A DNA stretch of 64,000 nucleotides, from NCBI GenBank assembly GCA_035631315.1, contig DASQIZ010000035.1, positions 17,190 to 81,189 on the forward strand. Reading direction: 5' to 3'. Below are positions 1-6,730 of this stretch, piece after piece. Each line of letters starts with the position of its first letter. Position 1 is the stretch's first letter. The notes under the pieces are model-generated. The model saw only the letters and a program-made list of their open reading frames with translations, was not told the origin of the DNA and did no database searches. The translations under genes were made by a program, and so were the position numbers. This stretch comes from 40CM-2-70-7 sp035631315. Its GTDB lineage: Bacteria > Gemmatimonadota > Gemmatimonadetes > Gemmatimonadales > GWC2-71-9.

Positions 1-2
1 CG

Positions 3-329
3 GACCAGCTGCTCGAGGCGATCCGTGACGCGGTGTTTGTGGCACACAACGCGCGTTATGATTGGGGGTTCCTGAACGCCGAGCTCGACCGGGCGCGCGC
101 GGTCAGGCTGACCGGGCCTCGCCTCTGCACGATTCGGCTCACGCGGAAGCTGGTCCCGGCGCTCGACTACCGGAACCTGGATGCGGTGATGTACCACTTC
201 GGCATCACGACACCCGCGCGGCACCGGGCTGGCCCCGATGCGGTCGCCACGGCCAAGGTGCTCGAGCGGCTCCTCCCGCTCGCTCGTGACCGCGGGGCCC
301 GCACACTCGCGGATTTGGGGGCGCTGTGA
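3..329 (+). CDS. DnaQ-like 3'-5' exonuclease (5' end cut by window)
   Basis: The open frame enters from the left edge with no start codon in view and ends at TGA 327-329. The visible 108 residues carry exonuclease motif II (VAHNARYDWGFL, with the N..D pattern) and motif III (HRAGPDA, the HxAxxDA form of the epsilon-type DEDDh family). Family members remove 3' nucleotides from DNA or RNA; this one could be a Pol III epsilon-like proofreader or a stand-alone exonuclease. Motif I (DxE) must lie upstream of the window. The next gene starts inside its stop codon (GTGA), so the two are probably cotranslated. Confidence 0.85.
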   Translation, partial: DQLLEAIRDAVFVAHNARYDWGFLNAELDRARAVRLTGPRLCTIRLTRKLVPALDYRNLDAVMYHFGITTPARHRAGPDAVATAKVLERLLPLARDRGARTLADLGAL

Positions 330-1192
330 CGCTCTGTACGAGCATGTCGATCGGAAAGATGAAAGCCCATGCGCTCGAGGCGGGCTACGTTCGCCTCGAC
401 GGCGGCTCGATGTTCGGCGTGATCCCGAAAACGATGTGGCAGAAGCACATCATCGCTGATCAGCGAAACCGCATCCGCCTCGCGATGCGGTGCCTGCTCC
501 TCGAACATCCGGACGGGCTCGTCCTGATCGACACCGGACTGGGGAACAAGGAAGACGCCAAATTCCTCGACATCTACGGCGTCGACAACGTCGGGTCCGA
601 ACACCGCACGTTTCTGGAAGACGCCATCAAGGCGGCGGGGCACGCGGTGTCGGATGTACGCTGGGTGATCAACACCCACCTGCATTTCGATCATGCCGGG
701 GGCAACACCTGGAAGGACCACATGGGGGAGATCAACAAGACGTTCCCCAAGGCGACCTACGTGGTGCAGCGCCGGGAATACGAATTCGCGACCCACACCA
801 ATGAGCGGACCCGGGGGTCCTATTTCCCCCTCAACTGGGATGGGATCGACTTCACGCTCGTGGATGGGGAGCGCGAGATCCTGCCGGGGATCAAGGGGAT
901 TCCGACCCCAGGTCATGTGCCCGGTCACCAGTCCATCCTGGTGGAGAGCGGAGGCGAGAAGTTGCTCTACATCGCGGATCTGGTCCCCACGGCGGCCCAC
1001 CTCCCCCTGGTGTGGATTATGGGATACGACGTGGAGCCCCTCGTGACCCTGGAAACCCGCCGGCACATCTATCCGCGAGCCGAAGCGGAGGGGTGGCGCC
1101 TGTTTTTCGAGCATGACGCCACGACGATTGAAGGCCGGCTGGAGAAGGACGGAAAGGGGTTCGCACTTGTGGCCCCTGTGGCCCTCGGCTAG
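326..1192 (+). CDS. Metallo-beta-lactamase-fold hydrolase
   Basis: This is a 288-residue MBL-fold protein. The zinc motif HLHFDH (codons at 677-694) is followed by further candidate metal ligands in PGHVPGHQS, IADLV and FFEHDA. The family hydrolyses many substrates, including lactones and thioesters, so the substrate here is unknown. The GTG at 326 overlaps the upstream stop as GTGA and has a G-rich Shine-Dalgarno-like stretch at 316-320. Conserved similarity seems to begin only at the ATG at 359 (MKAHALEAGYVRLDGG), and an ATG at 344 is also possible. No signal peptide is visible, so it is probably cytoplasmic. Confidence 0.85.
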   Translation: MTLCTSMSIGKMKAHALEAGYVRLDGGSMFGVIPKTMWQKHIIADQRNRIRLAMRCLLLEHPDGLVLIDTGLGNKEDAKFLDIYGVDNVGSEHRTFLEDAIKAAGHAVSDVRWVINTHLHFDHAGGNTWKDHMGEINKTFPKATYVVQRREYEFATHTNERTRGSYFPLNWDGIDFTLVDGEREILPGIKGIPTPGHVPGHQSILVESGGEKLLYIADLVPTAAHLPLVWIMGYDVEPLVTLETRRHIYPRAEAEGWRLFFEHDATTIEGRLEKDGKGFALVAPVALG

Positions 1193-1195
1193 CTT
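1167..1195 (+). promoter_or_regulatory. Candidate promoter of the infC operon
   Basis: TTGTGG at 1167-1172 and TAGCTT at 1190-1195 are separated by 17 nt. The TAG of the -10 box is the stop codon of the upstream hydrolase. The -35 match is only partial, so this is a moderate call. It lies directly upstream of the structured infC leader. Confidence 0.4.
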
Positions 1196-1280
1196 TTATC
1201 CCACAATGAGTTAAGAGGGCGCTCCATTGCGCCCCACCCGCAGCCGGCCGAAGGAAGGCCGAGCGCCAGGGTTGTTGGAG

Positions 1281-1330
1281 CCATCAGGATCAGTCCTCAG
1301 CGGGCCTGCTGACGACTGATCGGTTGATGG
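1281..1330 (+). promoter_or_regulatory. infC leader stem-loop
   Basis: An extended hairpin precedes infC. Positions 1281-1286 pair with 1325-1330, 1288-1295 with 1314-1321, and 1297-1301 with 1308-1312, with one C/C mismatch and a small bulge. The apical loop GGGCCT (1302-1307) is complementary, with one G-U pair, to GGGCCC at 1340-1345, the 5' arm of the terminator hairpin that follows. A loop-to-arm pairing would prevent terminator formation. This arrangement recalls the pseudoknotted L20/IF3 autoregulatory leaders of infC-rpmI-rplT operons in other bacteria. The structure is read by eye and not folded. Confidence 0.6.
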
Positions 1331-1336
1331 ATTTCC

Positions 1337-1373
1337 AGCGGGCCCTGCACGAACCGGGGCCCGTTCTCTTTTT
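1337..1373 (+). terminator. Intrinsic terminator / attenuator in the infC leader
   Basis: CGGGCCC (1339-1345) pairs with GGGCCCG (1357-1363) around an 11-nt loop. An A-U and a G-U pair extend the base at 1337-1338 with 1364-1365, and TCTCTTTTT follows. It lies upstream of infC with no other gene between, so premature termination of the ribosomal operon is the likely role. Confidence 0.7.
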
Positions 1374-1389
1374 ACGCGGAGTTGTCACA

Positions 1390-1968
1390 CTGGCCTACGA
1401 ACCCGGAACCAGCAGCGGTAGCAACAGCAGCACCGGCAGTCCCAGCAGCACCAGTAGCAGCCGCACGCCACGCACGCGGGTGAACCGCCAGATCCGGATC
1501 AGTCCGGTACGCGTGATTGCGGACAATGGAGATCAGTTGGGCGTGCTGTCGATCGACGAAGCGCTCAATGCCGCCGCGGAGCGGGGCCTCGACCTGGTCG
1601 AGGTGGCCCCGATGGCCCGGCCCCCCGTGGTCAAGATCATGGACTACGGCAAGTACAAGTTCGAGCAGGCCAAGGCGGCGCGCGCGGCGAAGAAGAAGCA
1701 GCACGTCATTCATTTGAAGGAAGTGAAGTTCAGGCCCGGCATCGACGACCATGACTTTCAGTTCAAGACCCGCCACGCGCGGGAGTTCCTGCAGGAAGGG
1801 AACAAGGTCAAGGTGACGATGATGTACCGCGGCCGGCAGATGGCTCACATCGATCTGGGACGGCAGGTGCTGGACCGGGTGGCCGTGGAGTTGAAGGACA
1901 TCGCGAAGATCGAGCAGGAGCCGAAGCTCGAGGGCCGCAACATGTCGATGGTCCTCGGACCCAAGTAG
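1390..1968 (+). CDS. infC: Translation initiation factor IF-3
   Basis: IF3 binds the 30S subunit, prevents 50S joining and checks start codons. The N-domain is recognisable from VNRQIRISPVRVI and VDLVEVAP-like residues, then a basic linker rich in K and A, then the C-domain ending in LEGRNMSMVLGPK. No ATG sits at the expected place. CTG at 1390 is in frame and has GGAG 8 nt upstream (1378-1381), giving 192 residues with a Ser/Thr/Gly-rich leader peptide. GTG at 1480 is the alternative, right at the conserved domain. An in-frame ATG at 1327 would place the terminator hairpin inside the gene and is less likely. It is followed by rpmI and rplT. Confidence 0.93.
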   Translation: MAYEPGTSSGSNSSTGSPSSTSSSRTPRTRVNRQIRISPVRVIADNGDQLGVLSIDEALNAAAERGLDLVEVAPMARPPVVKIMDYGKYKFEQAKAARAAKKKQHVIHLKEVKFRPGIDDHDFQFKTRHAREFLQEGNKVKVTMMYRGRQMAHIDLGRQVLDRVAVELKDIAKIEQEPKLEGRNMSMVLGPK

Positions 1969-1979
1969 CAGACCACTAA

Positions 1980-1999
1980 CCCCGGGCGTCAGCCCGGGG
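1980..1999 (+). promoter_or_regulatory. Hairpin masking the rpmI ribosome-binding site
   Basis: CCCCGGGC (1980-1987) pairs perfectly with GCCCGGGG (1992-1999) around the tetraloop GTCA. The 3' arm runs straight into AGGA, so the hairpin occupies the first half of the GGGGAGGA Shine-Dalgarno sequence of rpmI (ATG 2007). There is no T-run, so translational control or RNA processing is more likely than termination. Confidence 0.6.
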
Positions 2000-2006
2000 A
2001 GGACAC

Positions 2007-2201
2007 ATGCCGAAGATGAAATCGAAGCGCGCGCTGAGAAAGCGCGTGAAGATCACCGGTTCTGGGAAAATCCGGCGCCACCGGGCTTTCAAGAGCCACA
2101 TCCTGACCAAGAAACATCCCAAGCGGAAGCGCCGCCTCCGGCAGGGCGCGATGGTTTCGCACGCGGATCAGAAGCGCCTGATGCGGTTGCTGCAGGCCTA
2201 G
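2007..2201 (+). CDS. rpmI: 50S ribosomal protein L35
   Basis: This 64-residue, highly basic protein begins MPKMKSKRALRKRVKITGSG and ends with the HADQKRLMRLLQA tail typical of L35, a small late-assembling protein of the large subunit. The ATG follows a GGGGAGGA Shine-Dalgarno that is partly buried in a hairpin. It lies between infC and rplT, the order found in most bacteria. Confidence 0.97.
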   Translation: MPKMKSKRALRKRVKITGSGKIRRHRAFKSHILTKKHPKRKRRLRQGAMVSHADQKRLMRLLQA

Positions 2202-2210
2202 GGAGACAGA

Positions 2211-2564
2211 ATGCCTCGCGTCAAGAGCAACGTCGCGCGCCTCGCGCGCAAGAACAAGATCATGAAGCTCGCCAAGGGCTACTGGGGCGGGCGATCCAAG
2301 CTGTGGAAGGCCGCCAAGGAGTCGGTCGAGCGCGCGGAGAAGTACGCGTACCGCGACCGCCGCCGGAAGAAGGGGGATTTCCGCCGGCTCTGGATCACGC
2401 GCATCAACGCGGCGGCCCGGCTCCACGAGCTCTCCTACAACCGCCTGATGAACGGGTTGCGGAAGGCGGGCGTGGAGATCAACCGCAAGGTGCTCGCCGA
2501 CATCGCCGTGCGCGATCCGGCCGCGTTTGAGCAGCTGGCGGAGGTCGCGAAGAAGGCCCTCTGA
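2211..2564 (+). CDS. rplT: 50S ribosomal protein L20
   Basis: L20 (117 residues) is a primary 23S rRNA-binding assembly protein. The start MPRVKSNVARLARKNKIMKL and the C-terminal RLMNGLRKAGVEINRKVLAD are diagnostic. GGGAG lies 5 nt before the ATG. L20 represses its own operon through leader RNA in several bacteria, and the hairpins at 1281-1373 and 1980-1999 are candidate targets here. Confidence 0.98.
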   Translation: MPRVKSNVARLARKNKIMKLAKGYWGGRSKLWKAAKESVERAEKYAYRDRRRKKGDFRRLWITRINAAARLHELSYNRLMNGLRKAGVEINRKVLADIAVRDPAAFEQLAEVAKKAL

Positions 2565-2565
2565 C

Positions 2566-3597
2566 ATGCGCGACCTCCTCGACAGCCTCGCCCGGCTGCG
2601 GGAGCGTCTAGCCGAGATAGGCGAAGCCGATGCGACCCGGCTCCAGGAGCTGAAGACCGAGCTCCTGGGCCGCAAAGCCGGGGCGCTCACCGATATCCTC
2701 AAACAGCTCCCCACCCTCGATCCCGAGAGCCGCAAGGCCGTCGGGGGGCAGGCGAACGTCCTGAAAGCGCAGCTCGAGGACGCCATCGCGGCGCGCGAGC
2801 GCGCACTCGCCGCTGCCTCCCGGAAGCCCACGGGAATCGACCTCACCATGCCGGGGCGTCCCGCCTGGCGGGGCGGTCTGCATCTCACCACCCAGGTGGT
2901 GAACGAGATCTGCGGGATCTTCGCGGAGCTGGGCTTCACCCGCGCCGTGGGGCCGGAGGCCGAGACGGAGCGCAACAACTTCTTCGCGCTCAATTTCCCG
3001 CCCGACCATCCGGCCCTCGACTCCCAGGATTCCTTCTATCTTGGGAAAGACACGCTGCTCCGCACCCATACCTCGCCGGTGCAGGTGCGGACGCTCGAGG
3101 CGTATCCGCCCCCGATTCGTGTCGTCATTCCGGGCCGGGTCTATCGCCGGGATCCGTTCGACGCCTCCCACTCCCCGGTCTTCGAGCAGATCGAGGGCCT
3201 GGTGGTCGATGAAGGCGTCACCTTCGTGGACTTGAAGGCCGCGCTGACGGCGTTCGCGCGCAGGTTCTTCTCCCCGTCCACCCGGGTGCGATTCCGTCCG
3301 TCGTTCTTCCCGTTCACGGAACCGTCGGCCGAGATGGACGTGCAGCACCCGTTGTGCGGCGGGAAGGGTTGCCAGACCTGTAAAGGCACCGGCTGGATGG
3401 AGATCCTCGGCTCCGGGATGGTGCATCCTGCCGTACTCGAGAAGTGTGGCGTGGATGCGGAGCGTTACACGGGATACGCGTTCGGGATGGGCCCCGAGCG
3501 CATCGCGATGAGCCGTCATGGGATTCCGGATATCCGGCTGCTCTTCGGCGATGACGTCCGCTTCCTCTCTCAGTTCTCCGACGGAGGGAAGCGGTGA
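2566..3597 (+). CDS. pheS: Phenylalanyl-tRNA synthetase alpha subunit
   Basis: This is the catalytic subunit of the (alpha-beta)2 class II enzyme that charges tRNA-Phe; 343 residues. An N-terminal coiled coil (about 1-90) precedes the catalytic core. Motif 2 is GRVYRRDPFDASHSPVFEQ and motif 3 is GMGPERIAM. A Cys-rich loop, CGGKGCQTCKGTGW, is an optional feature seen in part of the family. The ATG at 2566 is 1 nt after the rplT stop. Open sequence continues upstream to 2527 but lies inside rplT. Confidence 0.97.
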   Translation: MRDLLDSLARLRERLAEIGEADATRLQELKTELLGRKAGALTDILKQLPTLDPESRKAVGGQANVLKAQLEDAIAARERALAAASRKPTGIDLTMPGRPAWRGGLHLTTQVVNEICGIFAELGFTRAVGPEAETERNNFFALNFPPDHPALDSQDSFYLGKDTLLRTHTSPVQVRTLEAYPPPIRVVIPGRVYRRDPFDASHSPVFEQIEGLVVDEGVTFVDLKAALTAFARRFFSPSTRVRFRPSFFPFTEPSAEMDVQHPLCGGKGCQTCKGTGWMEILGSGMVHPAVLEKCGVDAERYTGYAFGMGPERIAMSRHGIPDIRLLFGDDVRFLSQFSDGGKR

Positions 3598-6035
3598 ACG
3601 TTTCCCGTCGCTGGCTCGAGGCGTTGCTCGATCAGCCGCTCGACGCCAAAGAGACCGCTGACCGGCTCTCCAACCTCTGCGCGCCGGTGGATGGCATCGT
3701 GCCTCTGCATCACGACCTCGCCGACGTGCTCATCGCGCACGTCCTCGAGGTGCAGAAGCATCCGAACGCGGACCGCCTGAGCCTGTGTCAAGTGGACGCG
3801 GGCGGCGCCGAAGGTCCGGTCGAGGTCGTGTGTGGAGCGCCGAACGTCACGGCAGGGAAGACGTACCCGTACGCCCCGGTCGGCGCGACGCTTCCCGGAG
3901 GGCTGACACTGGAACGCCGGAAAATCCGCGGCGTCACCTCCAACGGCATGCTCTGCTCGGCCAAAGAACTGGGACTCGGCCAGGACCATGACGGCATCCT
4001 GGAGTTGGCGACCGATGCCAAGCCAGGCAGCCGCTTCCTGGACGCCATGCCCATCGCCGACGAGCAGATCATCATCGACGTTGGGGCCAATCGACCCGAT
4101 CTCCTCTGCCACAAGGGCGTCGCTCGGGAGCTGTCCGTCGCCTTCGGCGGCCGGATCAAGTTGCCCGCAGTCCCGGGAAGCACTGGAGCGGGCGCGGCGA
4201 TGCCGGCACCGAAGCGGGCGGCGAAAGACGGCAAGGTGGGCGGCGTCACTATCACGCTGCAAGACACAGAGGGCTGCCGGCGCTATCTCGCGGCGGTGAT
4301 TCGCGGCGTGAAGGTCGCGAAGAGCCCCGCCTGGCTCTCCGATCGCCTGGAGGCGGTCGGGCAGCGGTCCGTGAACAACGTGGTGGATGCCACCAACTAC
4401 GTGCTCTTCGAGCTCAACCAGCCGATGCATGCGTTCGATCTCGCCAAGCTGCGGGGCCCCGCGGTCGTGGTGCGCCGGGCCAAGCAGGGCGAGAAGATCG
4501 TCACACTCGACGGCGTCGAGCGGACCATGACCGCGGAAATGACGGCGATCTGCGACGCCGAGCGGCCGACGATCGTGGCGGGAGTGATGGGGAGCGCCGA
4601 ATCCGAAATGACGGACCAGACCACCGACCTGGTGCTCGAGTGCGCCTACTTCGACCCCACCCGCACCCGTCGCACGCGCCGGGCCCTCGGCCTGTCGAGT
4701 GAGTCGAGTTACCGGTACGAACGCGGCATCGACCTCTGGGGCATGCCCGACGCACTCCGCCGAGCGATCGACGTCATCACCGCCGTCGCTGGTGGTACGC
4801 TCGCCGAGGCGCCACTCGATTTGTGGCCTGAGCCTGAGCAACCGCGCGCCGTGTTCCTGCGCCCGGAGCGGGTCAACCACCTGCTGGGCATCGAGGTCCC
4901 GCGGACGGAGGTCGAGAAGCTCCTCACGTCGGTGGGATTTGTGGCGCTTCCGAAGGATGACCGGATCGCGGTCCAGGTCCCCGGATGGCGTCCCGACGTG
5001 ACGCGTGAGGTGGATCTGATCGAGGAGGTCGCCCGGCTCCGGGGCTATGACTCCTTCCCGGACGACCTCCGGCCCTTCCGGCCGGGCACGGTCCCCGACT
5101 CCCCCGTGGAGCAGGCCAAGGACCGGGTTCGCCAGGCCCTGGTAGGGGCCGGGTTCTACGAGGCCCGGACCCTGTCCCTGGGACCCGCCAACGGCCCTGG
5201 GGCGGTGGCCGTCTCCAACCCTCTCTCGGCCGAGGACGCCCATCTCCGGATGGCCCTCCTGCCGGCCCTGAAGAGGCGGGTAGAGGGGAACTGGGCGGAG
5301 AAGAACCGGGATGTCAGGCTGTTCGAGGTGGGGACGGTGTTTCGGGAGTCGGGAGTGGGGACTGGTCGAAGTCTAGGAAATGGAGCTTCCACTGGCTTGA
5401 CTGCGCCCATTCCCCACTCCCCACTCCCCAAAGAGTGGATCTCTGTAGCTGGGGTGCTGACGGGAGCGAGGATGCCCCCTCACTGGACAGGTGCGAAAGT
5501 ACCTGATATGGACATATGGGACCTCAAGCATCACTTTGAGTTAGCAGTTTCGGCATCCCATCCGGGGGCGGCGGTCAGGCCCTCAGGGGACGGCGACGGG
5601 TGGGAGGCAATCGGAGGCGATGGGTCGGTCGTCGGAACGGCGTCCACGCTGGAAGCGGACGCCCCCGACTGGGCGGCGACACTCCTCGGCTTCGAGGTCC
5701 GGCTTTCGGTGGGGACGGCTCAGCCGGTGCAGTACCGCCCGCTCCCGACGACGCCGGCTGCCGAGCAGGACGTCGCCCTGGTGTTGCCTCAAGGCGTCAC
5801 TGCCGACGCGGTCGAGGGTGTGATCAGGAAGAGCGCGGGTCCGCTGCTCGTGGATCTGTCGCTCTTTGATGAATACCGTGGCAAGGAAATGCCTGCCGGT
5901 TCGCGAAGCGTGGCCTGGCACTGTGTCTATCGGGACCCGGCGCGCACGCTGCGGGCGGAAGAAGTCGAGAAGAGTGTGAAGGCCGTCTTGTCGGCGCTGG
6001 AGGGGGAGCTTGGGGTCAAGCGGAGAACGACTTGA
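3594..6035 (+). CDS. pheT: Phenylalanyl-tRNA synthetase beta subunit
   Basis: The 813-residue beta subunit carries an N-terminal EMAPII-like tRNA-binding domain (VLEVQKHPNADRLSLCQVDA, about residues 40-150), the B3/4 editing and B5 domains, a catalytic-like core, and a C-terminal ferredoxin-fold anticodon-binding domain (last about 95 residues). GTG 3594 overlaps the pheS stop as GTGA. At about residues 583-613 an insert of low-complexity residues (SGVGTGRSLGNG, then APIPHSPLPKE) is encoded by a paired heptamer repeat. It keeps the frame and makes the protein slightly longer than usual. Confidence 0.97.
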   Translation: MNVSRRWLEALLDQPLDAKETADRLSNLCAPVDGIVPLHHDLADVLIAHVLEVQKHPNADRLSLCQVDAGGAEGPVEVVCGAPNVTAGKTYPYAPVGATLPGGLTLERRKIRGVTSNGMLCSAKELGLGQDHDGILELATDAKPGSRFLDAMPIADEQIIIDVGANRPDLLCHKGVARELSVAFGGRIKLPAVPGSTGAGAAMPAPKRAAKDGKVGGVTITLQDTEGCRRYLAAVIRGVKVAKSPAWLSDRLEAVGQRSVNNVVDATNYVLFELNQPMHAFDLAKLRGPAVVVRRAKQGEKIVTLDGVERTMTAEMTAICDAERPTIVAGVMGSAESEMTDQTTDLVLECAYFDPTRTRRTRRALGLSSESSYRYERGIDLWGMPDALRRAIDVITAVAGGTLAEAPLDLWPEPEQPRAVFLRPERVNHLLGIEVPRTEVEKLLTSVGFVALPKDDRIAVQVPGWRPDVTREVDLIEEVARLRGYDSFPDDLRPFRPGTVPDSPVEQAKDRVRQALVGAGFYEARTLSLGPANGPGAVAVSNPLSAEDAHLRMALLPALKRRVEGNWAEKNRDVRLFEVGTVFRESGVGTGRSLGNGASTGLTAPIPHSPLPKEWISVAGVLTGARMPPHWTGAKVPDMDIWDLKHHFELAVSASHPGAAVRPSGDGDGWEAIGGDGSVVGTASTLEADAPDWAATLLGFEVRLSVGTAQPVQYRPLPTTPAAEQDVALVLPQGVTADAVEGVIRKSAGPLLVDLSLFDEYRGKEMPAGSRSVAWHCVYRDPARTLRAEEVEKSVKAVLSALEGELGVKRRTT
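5340..5432 (+). repeat. Heptamer-phased inverted repeat inside pheT
   Basis: The left arm 5340-5363 and right arm 5409-5432 are 24-nt inverted repeats with only three mismatches. Each is built from 7-nt units, consensus GGGAGTG on one arm and CACTCCC on the other. They are separated by 45 nt. The element is in frame and translated. Confidence 0.8.
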
Positions 6036-6369
6036 CGCGTTAGCGCTCGATCAGCTCGAGAGCACCATCCGCCACGTGGCGGAGGAGCTCGCGGGCTGGC
6101 GCGCACGCGCTCTCAAGTCGGAGGCGGAGGCCCGGCACGGGGCTCCGGCCGCCGGGGCACCAGCCCCTGGCGGGCCGGCGCTGACCATCGCGCGCCCCGA
6201 TCCCGAGCTCCGGACCCGGATGGCGGAGATGGAGGCCGAGAACCGCGCGCTGCGTCAGCGGGTGGAGGCGACGCGGGCCCGGTTACAGGATCTGCTGGCG
6301 CGGCTTGCATTCCTGGAAGAGCAGGGGCGTGAGTCGAGTGGCGCGACGGGGACGGGTGGCGCGCGGTGA
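6010..6369 (+). CDS. Small coiled-coil protein of unknown function
   Basis: This 119-residue protein sits between pheT and zapA. TTG at 6010 is the best start, because GGAGGGGGAG at 5999-6008 is a strong Shine-Dalgarno and no ATG is near. The gene overlaps pheT by 26 nt. The middle is Ala/Pro/Gly-rich and flanked by helices; PELRTRMAEMEAENRALRQRV to the end is a strong coiled coil. Its place next to zapA suggests a septum-associated or ZapB-like helper, but that is inference only. Confidence 0.65.
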   Translation: MGSSGERLDALALDQLESTIRHVAEELAGWRARALKSEAEARHGAPAAGAPAPGGPALTIARPDPELRTRMAEMEAENRALRQRVEATRARLQDLLARLAFLEEQGRESSGATGTGGAR

Positions 6370-6668
6370 GCACCAAGAAAAACTCGGTCAAGGTGATGAT
6401 CGGGGGCGAAGAGTACACGGTTCGCTCCGATCTGACCCCCGAGTATACCCGGGAAGTCGCGGGCTACCTGGACCAGGCATTGAAGAAGGTGTTGGCGCAG
6501 GGCGGGCTCGTGGAGACGCACAAGGCGGCGATCCTGGCCGCGCTGGACATCACGAACGAGTTGTTCCAGGCTCGCAAGAGTGAACGGGAGGTCGCCGCGC
6601 GGCTTGCGGCACTTTCCGATGATCTGGAAAAGTTGCTGCCTCCGCAGAAGAGAGCTGTCAGCCGATAG
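6366..6668 (+). CDS. zapA: Cell division protein ZapA
   Basis: This 100-residue protein has the ZapA layout: an N-terminal beta-rich head (VKVMIGGEEYTVRSDLTPEYTR) and a C-terminal coiled coil that tetramerises and cross-links FtsZ protofilaments. GTG 6366 overlaps the preceding stop as GTGA. The pheT-zapA-rny order supports the call. Confidence 0.9.
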   Translation: MSTKKNSVKVMIGGEEYTVRSDLTPEYTREVAGYLDQALKKVLAQGGLVETHKAAILAALDITNELFQARKSEREVAARLAALSDDLEKLLPPQKRAVSR

Positions 6669-6680
6669 TCGTCCGTCATA

Positions 6681-6692
6681 CGACAATTGTCG
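6681..6692. other. 12-bp perfect palindrome between zapA and rny
   Basis: CGACAATTGTCG is a perfect dyad in the 62-nt gap between zapA and rny. It could be an operator or an RNA stem, but a 12-bp dyad can also occur by chance. The rest of this gap shows no terminator. Confidence 0.3.
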
Positions 6693-6730
6693 CGCGGTGA
6701 GGAGTTCCCGCGCTGCAGGAGATAGATCCA

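Noticed and set aside
1324..1389. Upstream in-frame start codons (TTG 1324, ATG 1327) for infC
   Set aside because: They would put a full intrinsic terminator inside the coding region and give an N-terminus without IF3 character.
3570..5243. 557-codon minus-strand open frame antisense to pheT
   Set aside because: No domain or signal is visible and it opposes a conserved synthetase gene.
5340..5432. CRISPR array or transposon end
   Set aside because: Units are 7 nt with no spacers of constant length, no target-site duplication and no nearby cas or transposase gene.
6669..6730. 6S RNA gene after zapA
   Set aside because: In Proteobacteria ssrS follows zapA, but this gap is only 62 nt and lacks the long rod-like fold.
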